64,000 bases of DNA from JBFMFH01 sp040752275. GTDB taxonomy: Bacteria; Acidobacteriota; Vicinamibacteria; Vicinamibacterales; JAKQTR01. A program made the position numbers and the translations under genes. A model generated the notes under the pieces. It did no database searches. It worked only from the letters and a program-made list of their open reading frames with translations, and was not told the DNA's origin. Of this stretch, positions 1 through 8,591 are shown piece by piece. Location of the stretch: positions 1 to 64,000 of the forward strand of contig JBFMFH010000087.1 in NCBI GenBank assembly GCA_040752275.1. Reading direction: 5' to 3'. Position 1 is the first letter of the stretch. Each line of letters begins with the position of its first letter.

Positions 1-38
1 GGCTCGTCTGTGATCCTTCCCTCGCGGGTCCTGTCGCC
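1..38 (+). repeat. Direct repeat copy 1 (partial at window edge)
   Basis: The 38 bases at 1-38 are identical to 332-369. The copy probably continues to the left of the window, since the related copies at 147 and 311 carry about 20 more bases upstream. Confidence 0.8.
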
Positions 39-146
39 GGACAGCCCACCGCTGCTCAGGCCCACAAACATGGCCACGGCTGAGGGCCTTCCGCCGCGGC
101 GGGCGCCCGTCCGGCGCCACCCGCTCGGGATCACAGCCTCCTCCAC

Positions 147-184
147 TCCGGCCGCAGGCCGCGGCAAGGCTCATCTGTGATCCT
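147..184 (+). repeat. Direct repeat copy 2
   Basis: These 38 bases match 311-348 with a single difference (A at 172, G at 336). The unit includes a GC-rich imperfect palindrome around GCCGCAGGCCGCGGC. Confidence 0.8.
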
Positions 185-255
185 CGATCCAGGCGAGACC
201 TCCGGCCCGAGAGGGCCGACGGAGAGGCCGGCCGTTCAGGCCGGCTCGTCCCCTT

Positions 256-283
256 CTGTCTCCTGCCTCCTGTCTCCTGAATT
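256..283 (+). repeat. Heptamer tandem array A (CTGNCTC)
   Basis: Three 7-bp units (CTGTCTC, CTGCCTC, CTGTCTC) are followed by a decayed fourth, CTGAATT. On the other strand the unit reads CAGGAGA-like. It belongs to the same family as the arrays near 18.1, 30.3, 53.0, 58.3, 61.2 and 62.5 kb. Confidence 0.7.
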
Positions 284-310
284 CTGGGCAACGATCACCG
301 TCTCGTCTCC

Positions 311-369
311 TCCGGCCGCAGGCCGCGGCAAGGCTCGTCTGTGATCCTTCCCTCGCGGGTCCTGTCGCC
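311..369 (+). repeat. Direct repeat copy 3, overlapping the ferrochelatase start
   Basis: Bases 311-348 match copy 2 and 332-369 match copy 1, so this is the most complete unit. The GTG start at 341 lies inside it. Confidence 0.8.
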
Positions 370-1330
370 CCATCACGTCGTCCTCGTCACGTACGGCGAG
401 CCACCTTTCCCCGACTTCGGCCAGCAGTTGATCTACTCGTGGCGGATCCTCCTGGGCCTGACGCGGAGCGTCGCGCCCATCCCGATGGCGTGGCTGCCTG
501 TGATTGCCCTTGCGCGGGCGCGGCGCCGGAGTCGGACGTGGCGCGACGAGGGATACCGGTCGCCGTTGGAGGCGATTACCGTGAGGCAGGCTGCCCGGCT
601 GGGTCAGAGCCTGGCGACGGGTCGAGCGGACCGGTGGAGCGTGCACGTCGGGTACGAGTTCAGGCACCCCCTGTTGCCGGAGGTGCTGGGTGCCCTTCCG
701 CCCGATCAGCCGGCGTGGGTGCTGCCGATGTACGCCACCGAGTCGGCGTTCACGCACGCGCTGTCGCGCGTGGTGGTGGCGAACCTCCGCAAGCCGCGTG
801 TCGCCCCCGTGCACGTGGTTCCGGCGCTCGATCCCGGGAGGTTGGCCGATGCGTCAGCCCGGCATGTTCTCGACCACGTTGCCGCGCAGGCCGAGTGGTG
901 CGGGCCCGAGGTGGCCCTTGTGCTGGCAGCGCACGGGACTGTTCTCGACCCGCCGCGGCCCATCGACACCGGGTTTGACGCCACGGACTACCTCTGCCGG
1001 GCGATTCGCAGCCGGCTGGCCCCTCACTTCGGGCTCGTCGTGAGCGGTTGGCTGAATCACACGCGAGGGGGCCGGTGGACGGAGCCGCCCATCGACGAGA
1101 CGCTGCGGAAGGTCGTCGGGGCCGGCTTCGGCCGGGTCGTGTATTACCCCTACGGATTCCTCGCAGACAGTGCCGAGACCGAACTCGAGGGAATGATGGC
1201 ACTTCGCGGGCGGCGTGAGCTGCAGTCGCTTCGCGTGCCGTGTTTGAACGACTCGCCGCTGCTGGCTGACCTACTGGCGGACCGGCTTCTGACCAGGGCC
1301 TATCTTGACGCCGTGCGCGAGCCCGCCTAG
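341..1330 (+). CDS. hemH: Ferrochelatase family protein
   Basis: Ferrochelatase inserts Fe2+ (or, in some lineages, acts on coproporphyrin III) at the end of haem synthesis. The 329-residue product has family marks in order: VTYGEPP near the N-terminus, LAAHGT in mid-protein (the conserved His loop), then a GRWTEPPIDETL segment like the family's WL-x-P-x-TDE motif, and YYPYGFLADSAETELEG, which matches the PxGFxSDxxET motif with its conserved acidic residues. The sequence is divergent, so substrate preference is open. GTG at 341 is the first start that includes the N-terminal strand, but it lies inside a repeated DNA element. The neighbours hemB and hemL support a haem role. A hairpin repeat starts 3 bp after the stop. 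Confidence 0.75.
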   Translation: MILPSRVLSPHHVVLVTYGEPPFPDFGQQLIYSWRILLGLTRSVAPIPMAWLPVIALARARRRSRTWRDEGYRSPLEAITVRQAARLGQSLATGRADRWSVHVGYEFRHPLLPEVLGALPPDQPAWVLPMYATESAFTHALSRVVVANLRKPRVAPVHVVPALDPGRLADASARHVLDHVAAQAEWCGPEVALVLAAHGTVLDPPRPIDTGFDATDYLCRAIRSRLAPHFGLVVSGWLNHTRGGRWTEPPIDETLRKVVGAGFGRVVYYPYGFLADSAETELEGMMALRGRRELQSLRVPCLNDSPLLADLLADRLLTRAYLDAVREPA

Positions 1331-1333
1331 AAG

Positions 1334-1389
1334 GCTCAGTCCTGAGGGCGCAGAATACGTTGCCATGCTTGCGCATCGAAGGGCTGAGC
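1334..1389. repeat. Dispersed hairpin repeat, copy 1
   Basis: This imperfect inverted repeat has outer arms GCTCAG (1334-1339) and CTGAGC (1384-1389) and further pairing through CCT/AGG and GCGCA/TGCGC. It begins 3 bp after the ferrochelatase stop, so it could end that transcript. A related element with compensating changes lies at 39119-39171. Confidence 0.65.
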
Positions 1390-1518
1390 GCCGCACCGTG
1401 CCGTGAGTGTGAGTCGGCAGCTTGCCCGTGCGCGGGCCGCCCCGGGGCGGCAGAAATGAGTTGCCAACCCGTGCGCCGACGCGCGAAGCTACTGTGATGA
1501 TCGTGAGGGAGTGACCTG

Positions 1519-2505
1519 ATGAGCTACCCGATTCATCGGCCCCGCCGCCTGCGACGAACCGAGACCATCCGGCGTCTTGTTCGCGAGACGCGCCTGAGTC
1601 CGGACAACTTCATCGAGCCGCTGTTCGTGTGCCAGGGCGAGGGCGTCCGGCGACCCATCGAGGCGATGCCCGGGTGTTTCCAGTTGAGCGTTGACGAGCT
1701 GGTCAAGGAATGCCGGGAGATTCAGAGCCTTGGCATTCCCGGCGTGATCCTCTTCGGCCTGCCCGACGGCAAGGACGAACAGGGAGACGCCGCCGCCGAC
1801 CCAGGCGGGCCGGTACCGAGAGCACTGTCGGCCCTGAAGGTCGAATACCCGTCGCTGTCCTTGTGGGCGGACGTCTGCCTGTGCGAGTACACGAGCCACG
1901 GACACTGCGGCCCGCTGGCGGCGGCCCCGGACGGGCGTGTCGATGTCGACAACGACGCCGCGCTGCCGCAGCTCGCCCGGGCGGCTCTGGCCTACGCGCA
2001 GGCCGGCGCTGATGTGGTGGCGCCCTCCGACATGATGGACGGCCGCGTGGCCGCCATCCGGCGCATCCTCGACGGGGCCGGGCGCACGGATGTCGTGATC
2101 GTGTCTTACGCGGCGAAGTACGCGTCGGGGTTCTACGGACCCTTCCGTGAGGCGGCCGACTCCGCGCCGTCGTTCGGCGACCGGCGGGGCTACCAGATGG
2201 ACCCTGCCAACAGACTGGAGGCACTTCGCGAGGTGGGAGCCGATCTCGAGGAGGGCGCCGATGTCGTCATGGTGAAACCGGCCCTCCCGTATCTGGATGT
2301 GCTGTATCAGGTCAAGACGAGGTTCGGCGTTCCCGTGGCGGCCTATAGTGTGTCTGGCGAGTACAGCATGATCAAGGCGGCGGCGGCGAAGGGGTGGCTC
2401 GACGAGAACCGAATCATCCAGGAGATGATGCTCAGCATCCGGCGAGCAGGCGCCGACATCATCCTCACGTATTTCGCCAGGGCTGCGGCGCGCCTTCTGG
2501 CCTGA
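1519..2505 (+). CDS. hemB: Delta-aminolevulinic acid dehydratase (porphobilinogen synthase)
   Basis: Condenses two 5-aminolevulinate molecules to porphobilinogen in the cytoplasm. The 328 residues are the usual family length. The Schiff-base lysine lies in SYAAKYAS (K200) and the second active-site lysine in MVKPALPYLD (K253). The zinc-type cysteine triad is intact in DVCLCEYTSHGHCG (C120, C122, C130), so this looks like a Zn-dependent rather than Mg-only enzyme. The ATG at 1519 follows GAGGGAG with good spacing. It sits between the ferrochelatase gene and hemL, forming a C5-pathway haem cluster. Confidence 0.96.
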   Translation: MSYPIHRPRRLRRTETIRRLVRETRLSPDNFIEPLFVCQGEGVRRPIEAMPGCFQLSVDELVKECREIQSLGIPGVILFGLPDGKDEQGDAAADPGGPVPRALSALKVEYPSLSLWADVCLCEYTSHGHCGPLAAAPDGRVDVDNDAALPQLARAALAYAQAGADVVAPSDMMDGRVAAIRRILDGAGRTDVVIVSYAAKYASGFYGPFREAADSAPSFGDRRGYQMDPANRLEALREVGADLEEGADVVMVKPALPYLDVLYQVKTRFGVPVAAYSVSGEYSMIKAAAAKGWLDENRIIQEMMLSIRRAGADIILTYFARAAARLLA

Positions 2506-2594
2506 GCGGCGATGTGATCGTCGTAGCCCCAGGGCTTTCCTGGCCTGGGACACGCGACATCGTAACCCCGGCCCTGCAAGACACACCCAGGGAC

Positions 2595-3911
2595 ATGATT
2601 GTGTCGAATTCGTCCCACCCCTCGAATCCAGCCAGCCTCGCGCTCTTCGCGCGTGCCCGCATGCTGATGCCTGGCGGCGTGAACTCGCCAGTGCGTGCCT
2701 TTCGCGCCGTCGGCGGTAGGCCCGTCTTCATGGCGCGGGCCGAGGGAGCGTACATCTACGACGAAGACGGGCGCCGCTACATCGACAACATCGGATCCTG
2801 GGGACCGATGATTCTTGGCCATGGACACCCGTCGGTCGTGGCCGCGATCCGGGCACAGACCGAGCGCGGCACGTCTTTCGGAGCGCCGACGCGGCTCGAA
2901 GTCGAGATGGCCGAGGCGATTGTCGCGCGTGTCGCCTCGATCGGCCGCGTGCGCATGGTGAACTCCGGCACCGAGGCGACGATGGGCGCGATTCGGCTGG
3001 CGCGGGGAGCGACGGGCCGGCCGAAGATCGTGAAGTTCGAGGGCTGCTATCACGGTCACGGCGATTCGTTCCTCATCAAGGCCGGATCCGGCGCAGCCAC
3101 CTTCGGCGTGCCCGACAGTGCGGGTGTCACCGAAGGGACCGCACGGGACACCCTGACAGCCGCGTTCAACGATCTCGCAGGTGTGGCGCGGCTCTTCGCA
3201 GAGAACGACGGGGAGATTGCGGCTGTGATTGTCGAGCCCGTCGTCGGCAACATGGGCGTCGTGGCGCCGCGCGGGGGATTCCTCGAAGGCCTGCGGGAGG
3301 CGTGCAGCCGGCACGGCGCGCTGTTGGTGCTTGACGAGGTGATGACCGGTTTCCGGCTGGCGAGGGGCGGGGCGCAGGAGCGGTTCGCCATCCGGCCCGA
3401 TTTGACGACGCTCGGCAAGATCATCGGTGGGGGCTTGCCCGTTGGCGCGTACGGCGGGCGAGGCGACCTCATGGCGCAGGTGGCACCGGAAGGTCCCGTC
3501 TACCAGGCCGGGACACTGTCGGGAAATCCGCTGGCCATGGCGGCCGGGCTGGCCACGCTCGGCGCAATCGACGCGATCCCCGGGTTCTACGATCGGCTCG
3601 AGGCGCTTGGAGTGCGCCTCGAGACGGGCATCACGGCTTGTCTCGCCAAAGGCCGCTACCGGTGCCGGTTCGCCCGCGTCGGATCCATGTGGACCTTGTT
3701 CTTCACCAAAGGTCCGGTGGAGAGCTGGTCTGACGCCGCGCGGTCCGACAAGGCGCGCTTCGGACGGTTCTTTCACGAGATGCTGCGCCGCGGTGTGTCG
3801 CTTGCGCCCTCGCAGTTCGAGGCGAACTTCCTTTCGATTGCGCACACCGAAGCCGACATCGACGAGATCGTCCAGGCGGCAGGGGAGTCACTGGCCCTCG
3901 CGTGGGTCTGA
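2595..3911 (+). CDS. hemL: Glutamate-1-semialdehyde 2,1-aminomutase
   Basis: PLP-dependent enzyme that makes 5-aminolevulinate from glutamate-1-semialdehyde, feeding hemB. The 438-residue protein starts in family style (LMPGGVNSPVRAF at about 24-36). It carries NSGTEATMGAIRLAR for cofactor binding, LVLDEVMTGFR (about 244-254), and the PLP lysine in TTLGKIIGGGLP (K275). The frame is open well upstream, into hemB, but the homologous protein begins at ATG 2595; GTG 2601 is a possible alternative. The 89-bp gap after hemB contains a short CCAGG/CCTGG inverted repeat. This is a class III aminotransferase fold. Confidence 0.95.
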   Translation: MIVSNSSHPSNPASLALFARARMLMPGGVNSPVRAFRAVGGRPVFMARAEGAYIYDEDGRRYIDNIGSWGPMILGHGHPSVVAAIRAQTERGTSFGAPTRLEVEMAEAIVARVASIGRVRMVNSGTEATMGAIRLARGATGRPKIVKFEGCYHGHGDSFLIKAGSGAATFGVPDSAGVTEGTARDTLTAAFNDLAGVARLFAENDGEIAAVIVEPVVGNMGVVAPRGGFLEGLREACSRHGALLVLDEVMTGFRLARGGAQERFAIRPDLTTLGKIIGGGLPVGAYGGRGDLMAQVAPEGPVYQAGTLSGNPLAMAAGLATLGAIDAIPGFYDRLEALGVRLETGITACLAKGRYRCRFARVGSMWTLFFTKGPVESWSDAARSDKARFGRFFHEMLRRGVSLAPSQFEANFLSIAHTEADIDEIVQAAGESLALAWV

Positions 3912-4037
3912 GGTGCAGCGGCGATGGTAGCGAACGGTCAAGAACTCACGAGCTTCGGCGAATGGCAGCACTCGTCGGCGAAGGGTCTCGAACCGCTGCA
4001 GCTGGAATTGCCGGCGCAGCGCATCGCGCACGAGGTC
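3888..4037 (-). pseudogene. Possible remnant of an antitoxin C-terminus
   Basis: Just downstream of the efflux operon, the minus strand encodes about 45 residues (LVRDALRRQF, then RFETLRRRVLPFAEAREFLT) resembling the C-terminal helix region of small antitoxins paired with PIN toxins, whose tails often read LRRRVLPxAEARGxLTDEDVF. There is no start or N-terminal DNA-binding part, and the usual DEDVF ending is replaced. It overlaps the hemL end. It reads as a decayed fragment and may be chance similarity. Confidence 0.25.
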
Positions 4038-4065
4038 ACTGCAGGTTCGACCCGTTTCGCAGCAG

Positions 4066-7000
4066 CTATTCCTGCGGCGCCCTCTGCGACGGCGGCATGC
4101 CGTCGTCGAGTGAGCCGGTGACCCAGTCGAGGTTGACTCGGGCCACCTGGTAGTCGCGCTGGGCCGAGGCGACGTTGGCCTGCGCCAGCCGCAGGTTGAG
4201 CTCTGCGTCCTGGACCTCGAGGCGCGTCTTGACGCCGAGTTCGAACCCCTTCTCGGCGAGGAACAACAGGCGCTCGGCCTGCTTCTCGGTGCCACTGAGC
4301 GCCGCCAGAAGCTCCGCCGCCACGCGCAGCGCGTCGATCGCCGTGCGCACTTCGACCGAGACTGCGTCGCGCAGCTTCTGTTCGGCGATGCCGATGGTTG
4401 CCAGCTCGCTCCTCGCCTGCGCCACGCGTCCCTTCGTACGCCACCCGTCGAACAACGGCACCGTGGCGAACACGCCGGTGTTCCATGTGGTGCCCGACGA
4501 GGACAGCGTCTTGAGGGACAGGCCGCGCAGGCCCCAGGCGGCCGACCAGTCGACACGGGGCTTGTTGCCCGCCCCGGCGATCTTGATGAGCTCGGCGTAG
4601 ATGCCCTGCTGTGCGTCGATCTCGCCGAGCTCGGGCCGGCTCGCCAGCGCCCGGGCCAGCGCGTCGTCATAGGCCGGGACGGGCTGCACGTCCGCCCCGA
4701 GCGTGCCCTCGACGTCGACCTCGTCCCTCTCCGCCAGCACGAAACGGAGCTGCGCGCGCGCGGACCGCACGAGGTTCTGGCTCCGGATGACCGCCGGCCG
4801 CGCGTTCTCGACGGCGACCTGCGCCGCCAGGACGTCGTAGTCCGTGGCCGTACCGGCAGACTGCCGCTTCGTGGTCTCGTCGAGATGGCGGGCCTTCTGG
4901 GCGAGATCCTCCTCGCTGATTCGGACCAGCTCCTTGGCTGCCAGCACATTCCAATAGGCGGTGGTCACGTCCTTCACGACGGCCTGGCGGAAGCGCCGCA
5001 GCTGCTGATCGCTGTAGTCGAAGCCCAGCTTCGCCGCCCGGATGGCGGCGCCGACCTGTCCCCAGGTGAACACGACCTGGGTCACCCTGAACTCGGCGGA
5101 ACGCACGTCCTGGCGGCCGCCGAAGATCTCGCCGATGTCGGTGCCCGAGCCTCCCGGGCCGGCGTCGGGCATGAAGTCCTTGAACAGCTTGCTCTGGCTG
5201 TCGTCGAAGGTCCGCAGCACGCTGCCCGTGAACGTACCCTGTGGCAGCGCCGACGCGCGCTCCTCGAGGTACTTGCCCTGCACCCAGTTCTTGTACTCGA
5301 GTGCGGACTGGATGTCGCGGTTCTGTCGCGCCGCGATGGCGAGCGCCTGGTCCAGCGTCAGCACCTTCGCGCCCGCCGCCGGGGCGGACGGCGTCGCCTG
5401 CTCCGCCTGGCGCGAGACGGCGACGGCGATCGACGGCGTCCCGTCCTGTCCGGACGCGGGCGCGGCCAGACACGCCGCGAGCGCCAGCACGAGCGCCGCC
5501 GCCACCGCCCGGGCCGGGCGGCGCTTCCTGAACAGCCACGCCGTGATGTCGTCGAGGATGGTGTAGACCACCGGCACGACGATGAGCGTGAGGAGCGTCG
5601 AGGTGATAAGCCCGCCGACGACCGAGCGAGCCATCGGCGCGCGGAACTCGGCGCCCTCGCCGAGGCCGAAGAAGAGCGGCAGCATCCCGAAGATCATGGC
5701 GGTCGTCGTCATGAGGATCGGCCGGAGCCGCGTGCGGCCGGCGGTGATGAGCGCCTCGCGCCGATCGAGGCCGCGGGAGCGCAGCACCTTCGTGAAGTCG
5801 ATGAGCAGGATCGCGTTCTTCGTCACCAGGCCCATGAGCATGATGAGGCCGATGAGCGACATGATGTTGATAGTGTCGCCGGTCAGCAAGAGCGTGCCCG
5901 CCATGCCGACGATCGAGAGCGGGAGCGACAGCATGATCGAGAACGGATCGATGAACGACTCGAACTGCGCCGCCAGGATCAGGTAGACAAAGATGATGGC
6001 CAGCAGCAGGGCCTCGGCGAGGTAGCCGAACGACTCGATCATCATCTCGGTATCGCCGCCGAGCAGCAGCCGGTAGCCGGGCTCCATCGGCACCCGTGCG
6101 GCCGCCTGTTCGGCGAGCTGGCCTGCGGTCCCCAGCGGGAGCCGGTCGAGGTTCGCGTCGACCACGAGCTGGCGCGACATGTCGCGCCGATCGATCTGCG
6201 CGGGCGAGGTCGCGCGCGTGAACGTCACCAGGTCGCTCAGCGGCACGAGCGCCGGTCCGGCGGCCCTCGGCACGGTGATCTTCAGGTCGGCCACCTGCCA
6301 GATGTCGCCGCGCAGGTCCTGCGGCAGGCGGACGCGCACGCTCACCGCCTCGCCATGCTCGTCCTCGTAGGTCGTGACGGCCTGGCCTCCGACGAGAGCC
6401 GCCACCATGCCGGCCAGCGCCCCGCTCCCGAGCCCCGAGGCCGCCGCCCGTTCCCGGTCCACCACGAGGCGGTACTCGGGCAGGTCGTCCTCCATCGCGG
6501 CCTCGATATCGACGATGCCGGGGACGGTATAGAGCTCGCGCTTCACCTCGGCGGCGTACTTCTTCAGCGTGGCGATCTCCTCGCCGCGGATGGCCACCTG
6601 CAGCGGCTTCTGCCAGGCGTCGGGATCCTCCTGCACCGAGATGACGATGCCGGGGACCTTCTGGAGGCGCTCGCGGGCGTCGTGGATGAAGCCCTTCGTC
6701 GTGATGTTCCGCTCGTCCTTGGGCACCAGCCTCACGAACACCACCGCGTCACGCACGGTGTCGGCGTCGCCGGAACCGATCGACGCGTAGGTGTAGCGCG
6801 TCTCCTCGAACTGGTCGAGCGCCTTCAGCACGGCCTCAAGCCGCCCGCGCGTCTCGGCCATCGACGACCCGGGCGCGCTCTTGAACTTGATCAGGAACTC
6901 GCCCTGGTCCATCGGCGGCTGGAACTCGGCCTGCAATGACCCGAAGATGCCCAGCCCGCCCACGAAGGCCAGGACCGCGATGGCCACGATCGTCTTGCGG

Positions 7001-8589
7001 TGGTCGAGTGCCCACCCGATGACGCCCTTGTAGAGGTTCGCCATCTGCTCGAACCAGTTGTTGAAGCCGTCCAGGGCGCGATGCAGGATGTTGCGCCGGC
7101 CCTTGCGCTCGATGTCGGGGTCGTGCCACCGGGACGACAGCATCGGGTCGAGCGTGAACGACACGAAGAGCGACACGAGGACCGCGAACGCCACCGTCAG
7201 GCCGAACTGGAAGAAGAACCGCCCGATGATGCCCTTCATGAACGCGACCGGCACGAACACCGCGATAATCGACATCGTCGTGGCGAGCACGGCCAGACCG
7301 ATCTCGCTCGTGCCGTCCCGGGCCGCGGCGAAGTGGTCCTGTCCGTGCTCCAGATGCCGCACGATGTTCTCCCGCACGACGATCGCATCGTCGATGAGAA
7401 GGCCGATCGCCAGCGAGAGCGCCATCAGCGTGAGCATGTTCAGCGTCATGCCCAAGAAGTACATGACGATGAACGAGGAGATGACCGCGATGGGCAGTGT
7501 CAGGCCCGTGATGACCGTCGAGCGCCACGAGTTGAGGAAGCAGAACACGATGAAGACCGTGAGCAGGCCGCCGAGGACCAGGGCGTTCTGCACGTCCGCC
7601 ACCGCCTCGCGGATGAACGTCGAGGTGTCGCGGACGATCTGGATCTCGGTGCCAGGCGGCAGCTCGGTGCCGAGCGCCTCCACCTCGGCCCGCACCGCGT
7701 CGACCACGCCGACCGTGTTGGCCTTGGTCTGCTTCGTGACGTCAAGAGCGACGGCCGGCTGCCCGTTGATGAGCGCCAGCGACCGCTGTTCCTCGATGGT
7801 GTCGTCGATGGTGGCGACGTCCGACAGGCGAATCGGCTCACTGCCGCGCCGGCCGATGACCATGGCCGCGTAGCTCGCCGGGTCGGCGGGCTTGCCCGAG
7901 ATGCGCAGTGGCATCTCCGTGCCGCTCAGCGTCAGCCGGCCGAGCGGGGTGTTGACGTTCTCGCTGGCCAGCCCGGCGATGACCTCGTCGACGCCCATGC
8001 CGAGCGCCGCCAGCCGAGCCGGGTCGACCTTGACGAGCACCTCGCGCTTCGATTCGCCGACCAGCTTCGCCTTGGCCACGCCGGCAATGCTCTCGAGGCG
8101 CCGCTTGATCGTCCGCTCCGTCAGGTCGGTCAGCTCGCGAGGCGGCATCGTCTCGGACCGGACGGCGAGCGAGATGACCGGCATCGCGTTGAAGTCGAAC
8201 TTCTGGATGACCGGATCGCTCATGCCCTCCGGCAGCTCGCGCCGGATGGCGTTGATCTTCGCCCGGGCCTCCTGCGAGACGTCGTTGACCTTGACCTCGA
8301 GATTGAACTCGACGATGACCGACGAGAGCCCTTCGCGCGAAACGGAGTTGACGTGCTTGACGCCCGAGATCGGGTTCACCGCCTCCTCGATCTTGCGGCT
8401 GACTTCGCGCTCGACGGTCTCCGGCGAGGCGCCGGGGTACTCGGTGATGATGGACAGCACCGGGATCTCGACGTCCGGCATCATGTCGACCGGAAGCCGG
8501 CGGAACGAGAACACGCCGAGCGTGACCAGGGTGAGCATCATCACCGTGGCGACCACCGGCCGCTTGATGGAGAGGTCCGAGAGGAACAT
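4066..8589 (-). CDS. RND efflux pump fused to a TolC-like outer-membrane factor
   Basis: One uninterrupted 1507-residue frame. Residues 1-1020 are a hydrophobe/amphiphile RND pump (AcrB type). TM1 is at the N-terminus, TM4 carries the paired Asp of IGLLIDDAIVVREN (D400/D401), TM10 has the proton-relay Lys of GLVTKNAILLIDF (K924), and the large periplasmic loops are complete. Residues 1021-1048 look like a signal peptide: basic RKRRPAR, then an Ala/Leu-rich core ending PASGQ. Residues 1075-1495 are a full outer-membrane efflux protein with LDQALAIAARQN-type helices repeated twice. A GTG near the junction could permit separate initiation, but no stop separates the parts. It lies 2 bp after the adaptor gene and is controlled by the TetR gene. 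Substrate unknown. Confidence 0.88.
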   Translation of the reverse strand: MFLSDLSIKRPVVATVMMLTLVTLGVFSFRRLPVDMMPDVEIPVLSIITEYPGASPETVEREVSRKIEEAVNPISGVKHVNSVSREGLSSVIVEFNLEVKVNDVSQEARAKINAIRRELPEGMSDPVIQKFDFNAMPVISLAVRSETMPPRELTDLTERTIKRRLESIAGVAKAKLVGESKREVLVKVDPARLAALGMGVDEVIAGLASENVNTPLGRLTLSGTEMPLRISGKPADPASYAAMVIGRRGSEPIRLSDVATIDDTIEEQRSLALINGQPAVALDVTKQTKANTVGVVDAVRAEVEALGTELPPGTEIQIVRDTSTFIREAVADVQNALVLGGLLTVFIVFCFLNSWRSTVITGLTLPIAVISSFIVMYFLGMTLNMLTLMALSLAIGLLIDDAIVVRENIVRHLEHGQDHFAAARDGTSEIGLAVLATTMSIIAVFVPVAFMKGIIGRFFFQFGLTVAFAVLVSLFVSFTLDPMLSSRWHDPDIERKGRRNILHRALDGFNNWFEQMANLYKGVIGWALDHRKTIVAIAVLAFVGGLGIFGSLQAEFQPPMDQGEFLIKFKSAPGSSMAETRGRLEAVLKALDQFEETRYTYASIGSGDADTVRDAVVFVRLVPKDERNITTKGFIHDARERLQKVPGIVISVQEDPDAWQKPLQVAIRGEEIATLKKYAAEVKRELYTVPGIVDIEAAMEDDLPEYRLVVDRERAAASGLGSGALAGMVAALVGGQAVTTYEDEHGEAVSVRVRLPQDLRGDIWQVADLKITVPRAAGPALVPLSDLVTFTRATSPAQIDRRDMSRQLVVDANLDRLPLGTAGQLAEQAAARVPMEPGYRLLLGGDTEMMIESFGYLAEALLLAIIFVYLILAAQFESFIDPFSIMLSLPLSIVGMAGTLLLTGDTINIMSLIGLIMLMGLVTKNAILLIDFTKVLRSRGLDRREALITAGRTRLRPILMTTTAMIFGMLPLFFGLGEGAEFRAPMARSVVGGLITSTLLTLIVVPVVYTILDDITAWLFRKRRPARAVAAALVLALAACLAAPASGQDGTPSIAVAVSRQAEQATPSAPAAGAKVLTLDQALAIAARQNRDIQSALEYKNWVQGKYLEERASALPQGTFTGSVLRTFDDSQSKLFKDFMPDAGPGGSGTDIGEIFGGRQDVRSAEFRVTQVVFTWGQVGAAIRAAKLGFDYSDQQLRRFRQAVVKDVTTAYWNVLAAKELVRISEEDLAQKARHLDETTKRQSAGTATDYDVLAAQVAVENARPAVIRSQNLVRSARAQLRFVLAERDEVDVEGTLGADVQPVPAYDDALARALASRPELGEIDAQQGIYAELIKIAGAGNKPRVDWSAAWGLRGLSLKTLSSSGTTWNTGVFATVPLFDGWRTKGRVAQARSELATIGIAEQKLRDAVSVEVRTAIDALRVAAELLAALSGTEKQAERLLFLAEKGFELGVKTRLEVQDAELNLRLAQANVASAQRDYQVARVNLDWVTGSLDDGMPPSQRAPQE

Positions 8590-8591
8590 GG

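Larger units (their letters stand above)
1..340. other. Repeat-rich leader upstream of the ferrochelatase gene
   Basis: I see no convincing gene here. The stretch holds three copies or part-copies of one short direct repeat (1-38, 147-184, 311-369) and a short heptamer array (256-283). The third repeat copy contains the GTG used as ferrochelatase start. No good promoter stands out. The window begins inside a repeat copy, so the left edge of the repeat region is not visible. Confidence 0.6.

Noticed and set aside
5440..5525. Separate TolC gene starting at the in-frame GTG near the fusion junction
   Set aside because: No stop codon ends the pump before it. Kept as one gene, with internal initiation listed as an alternative.
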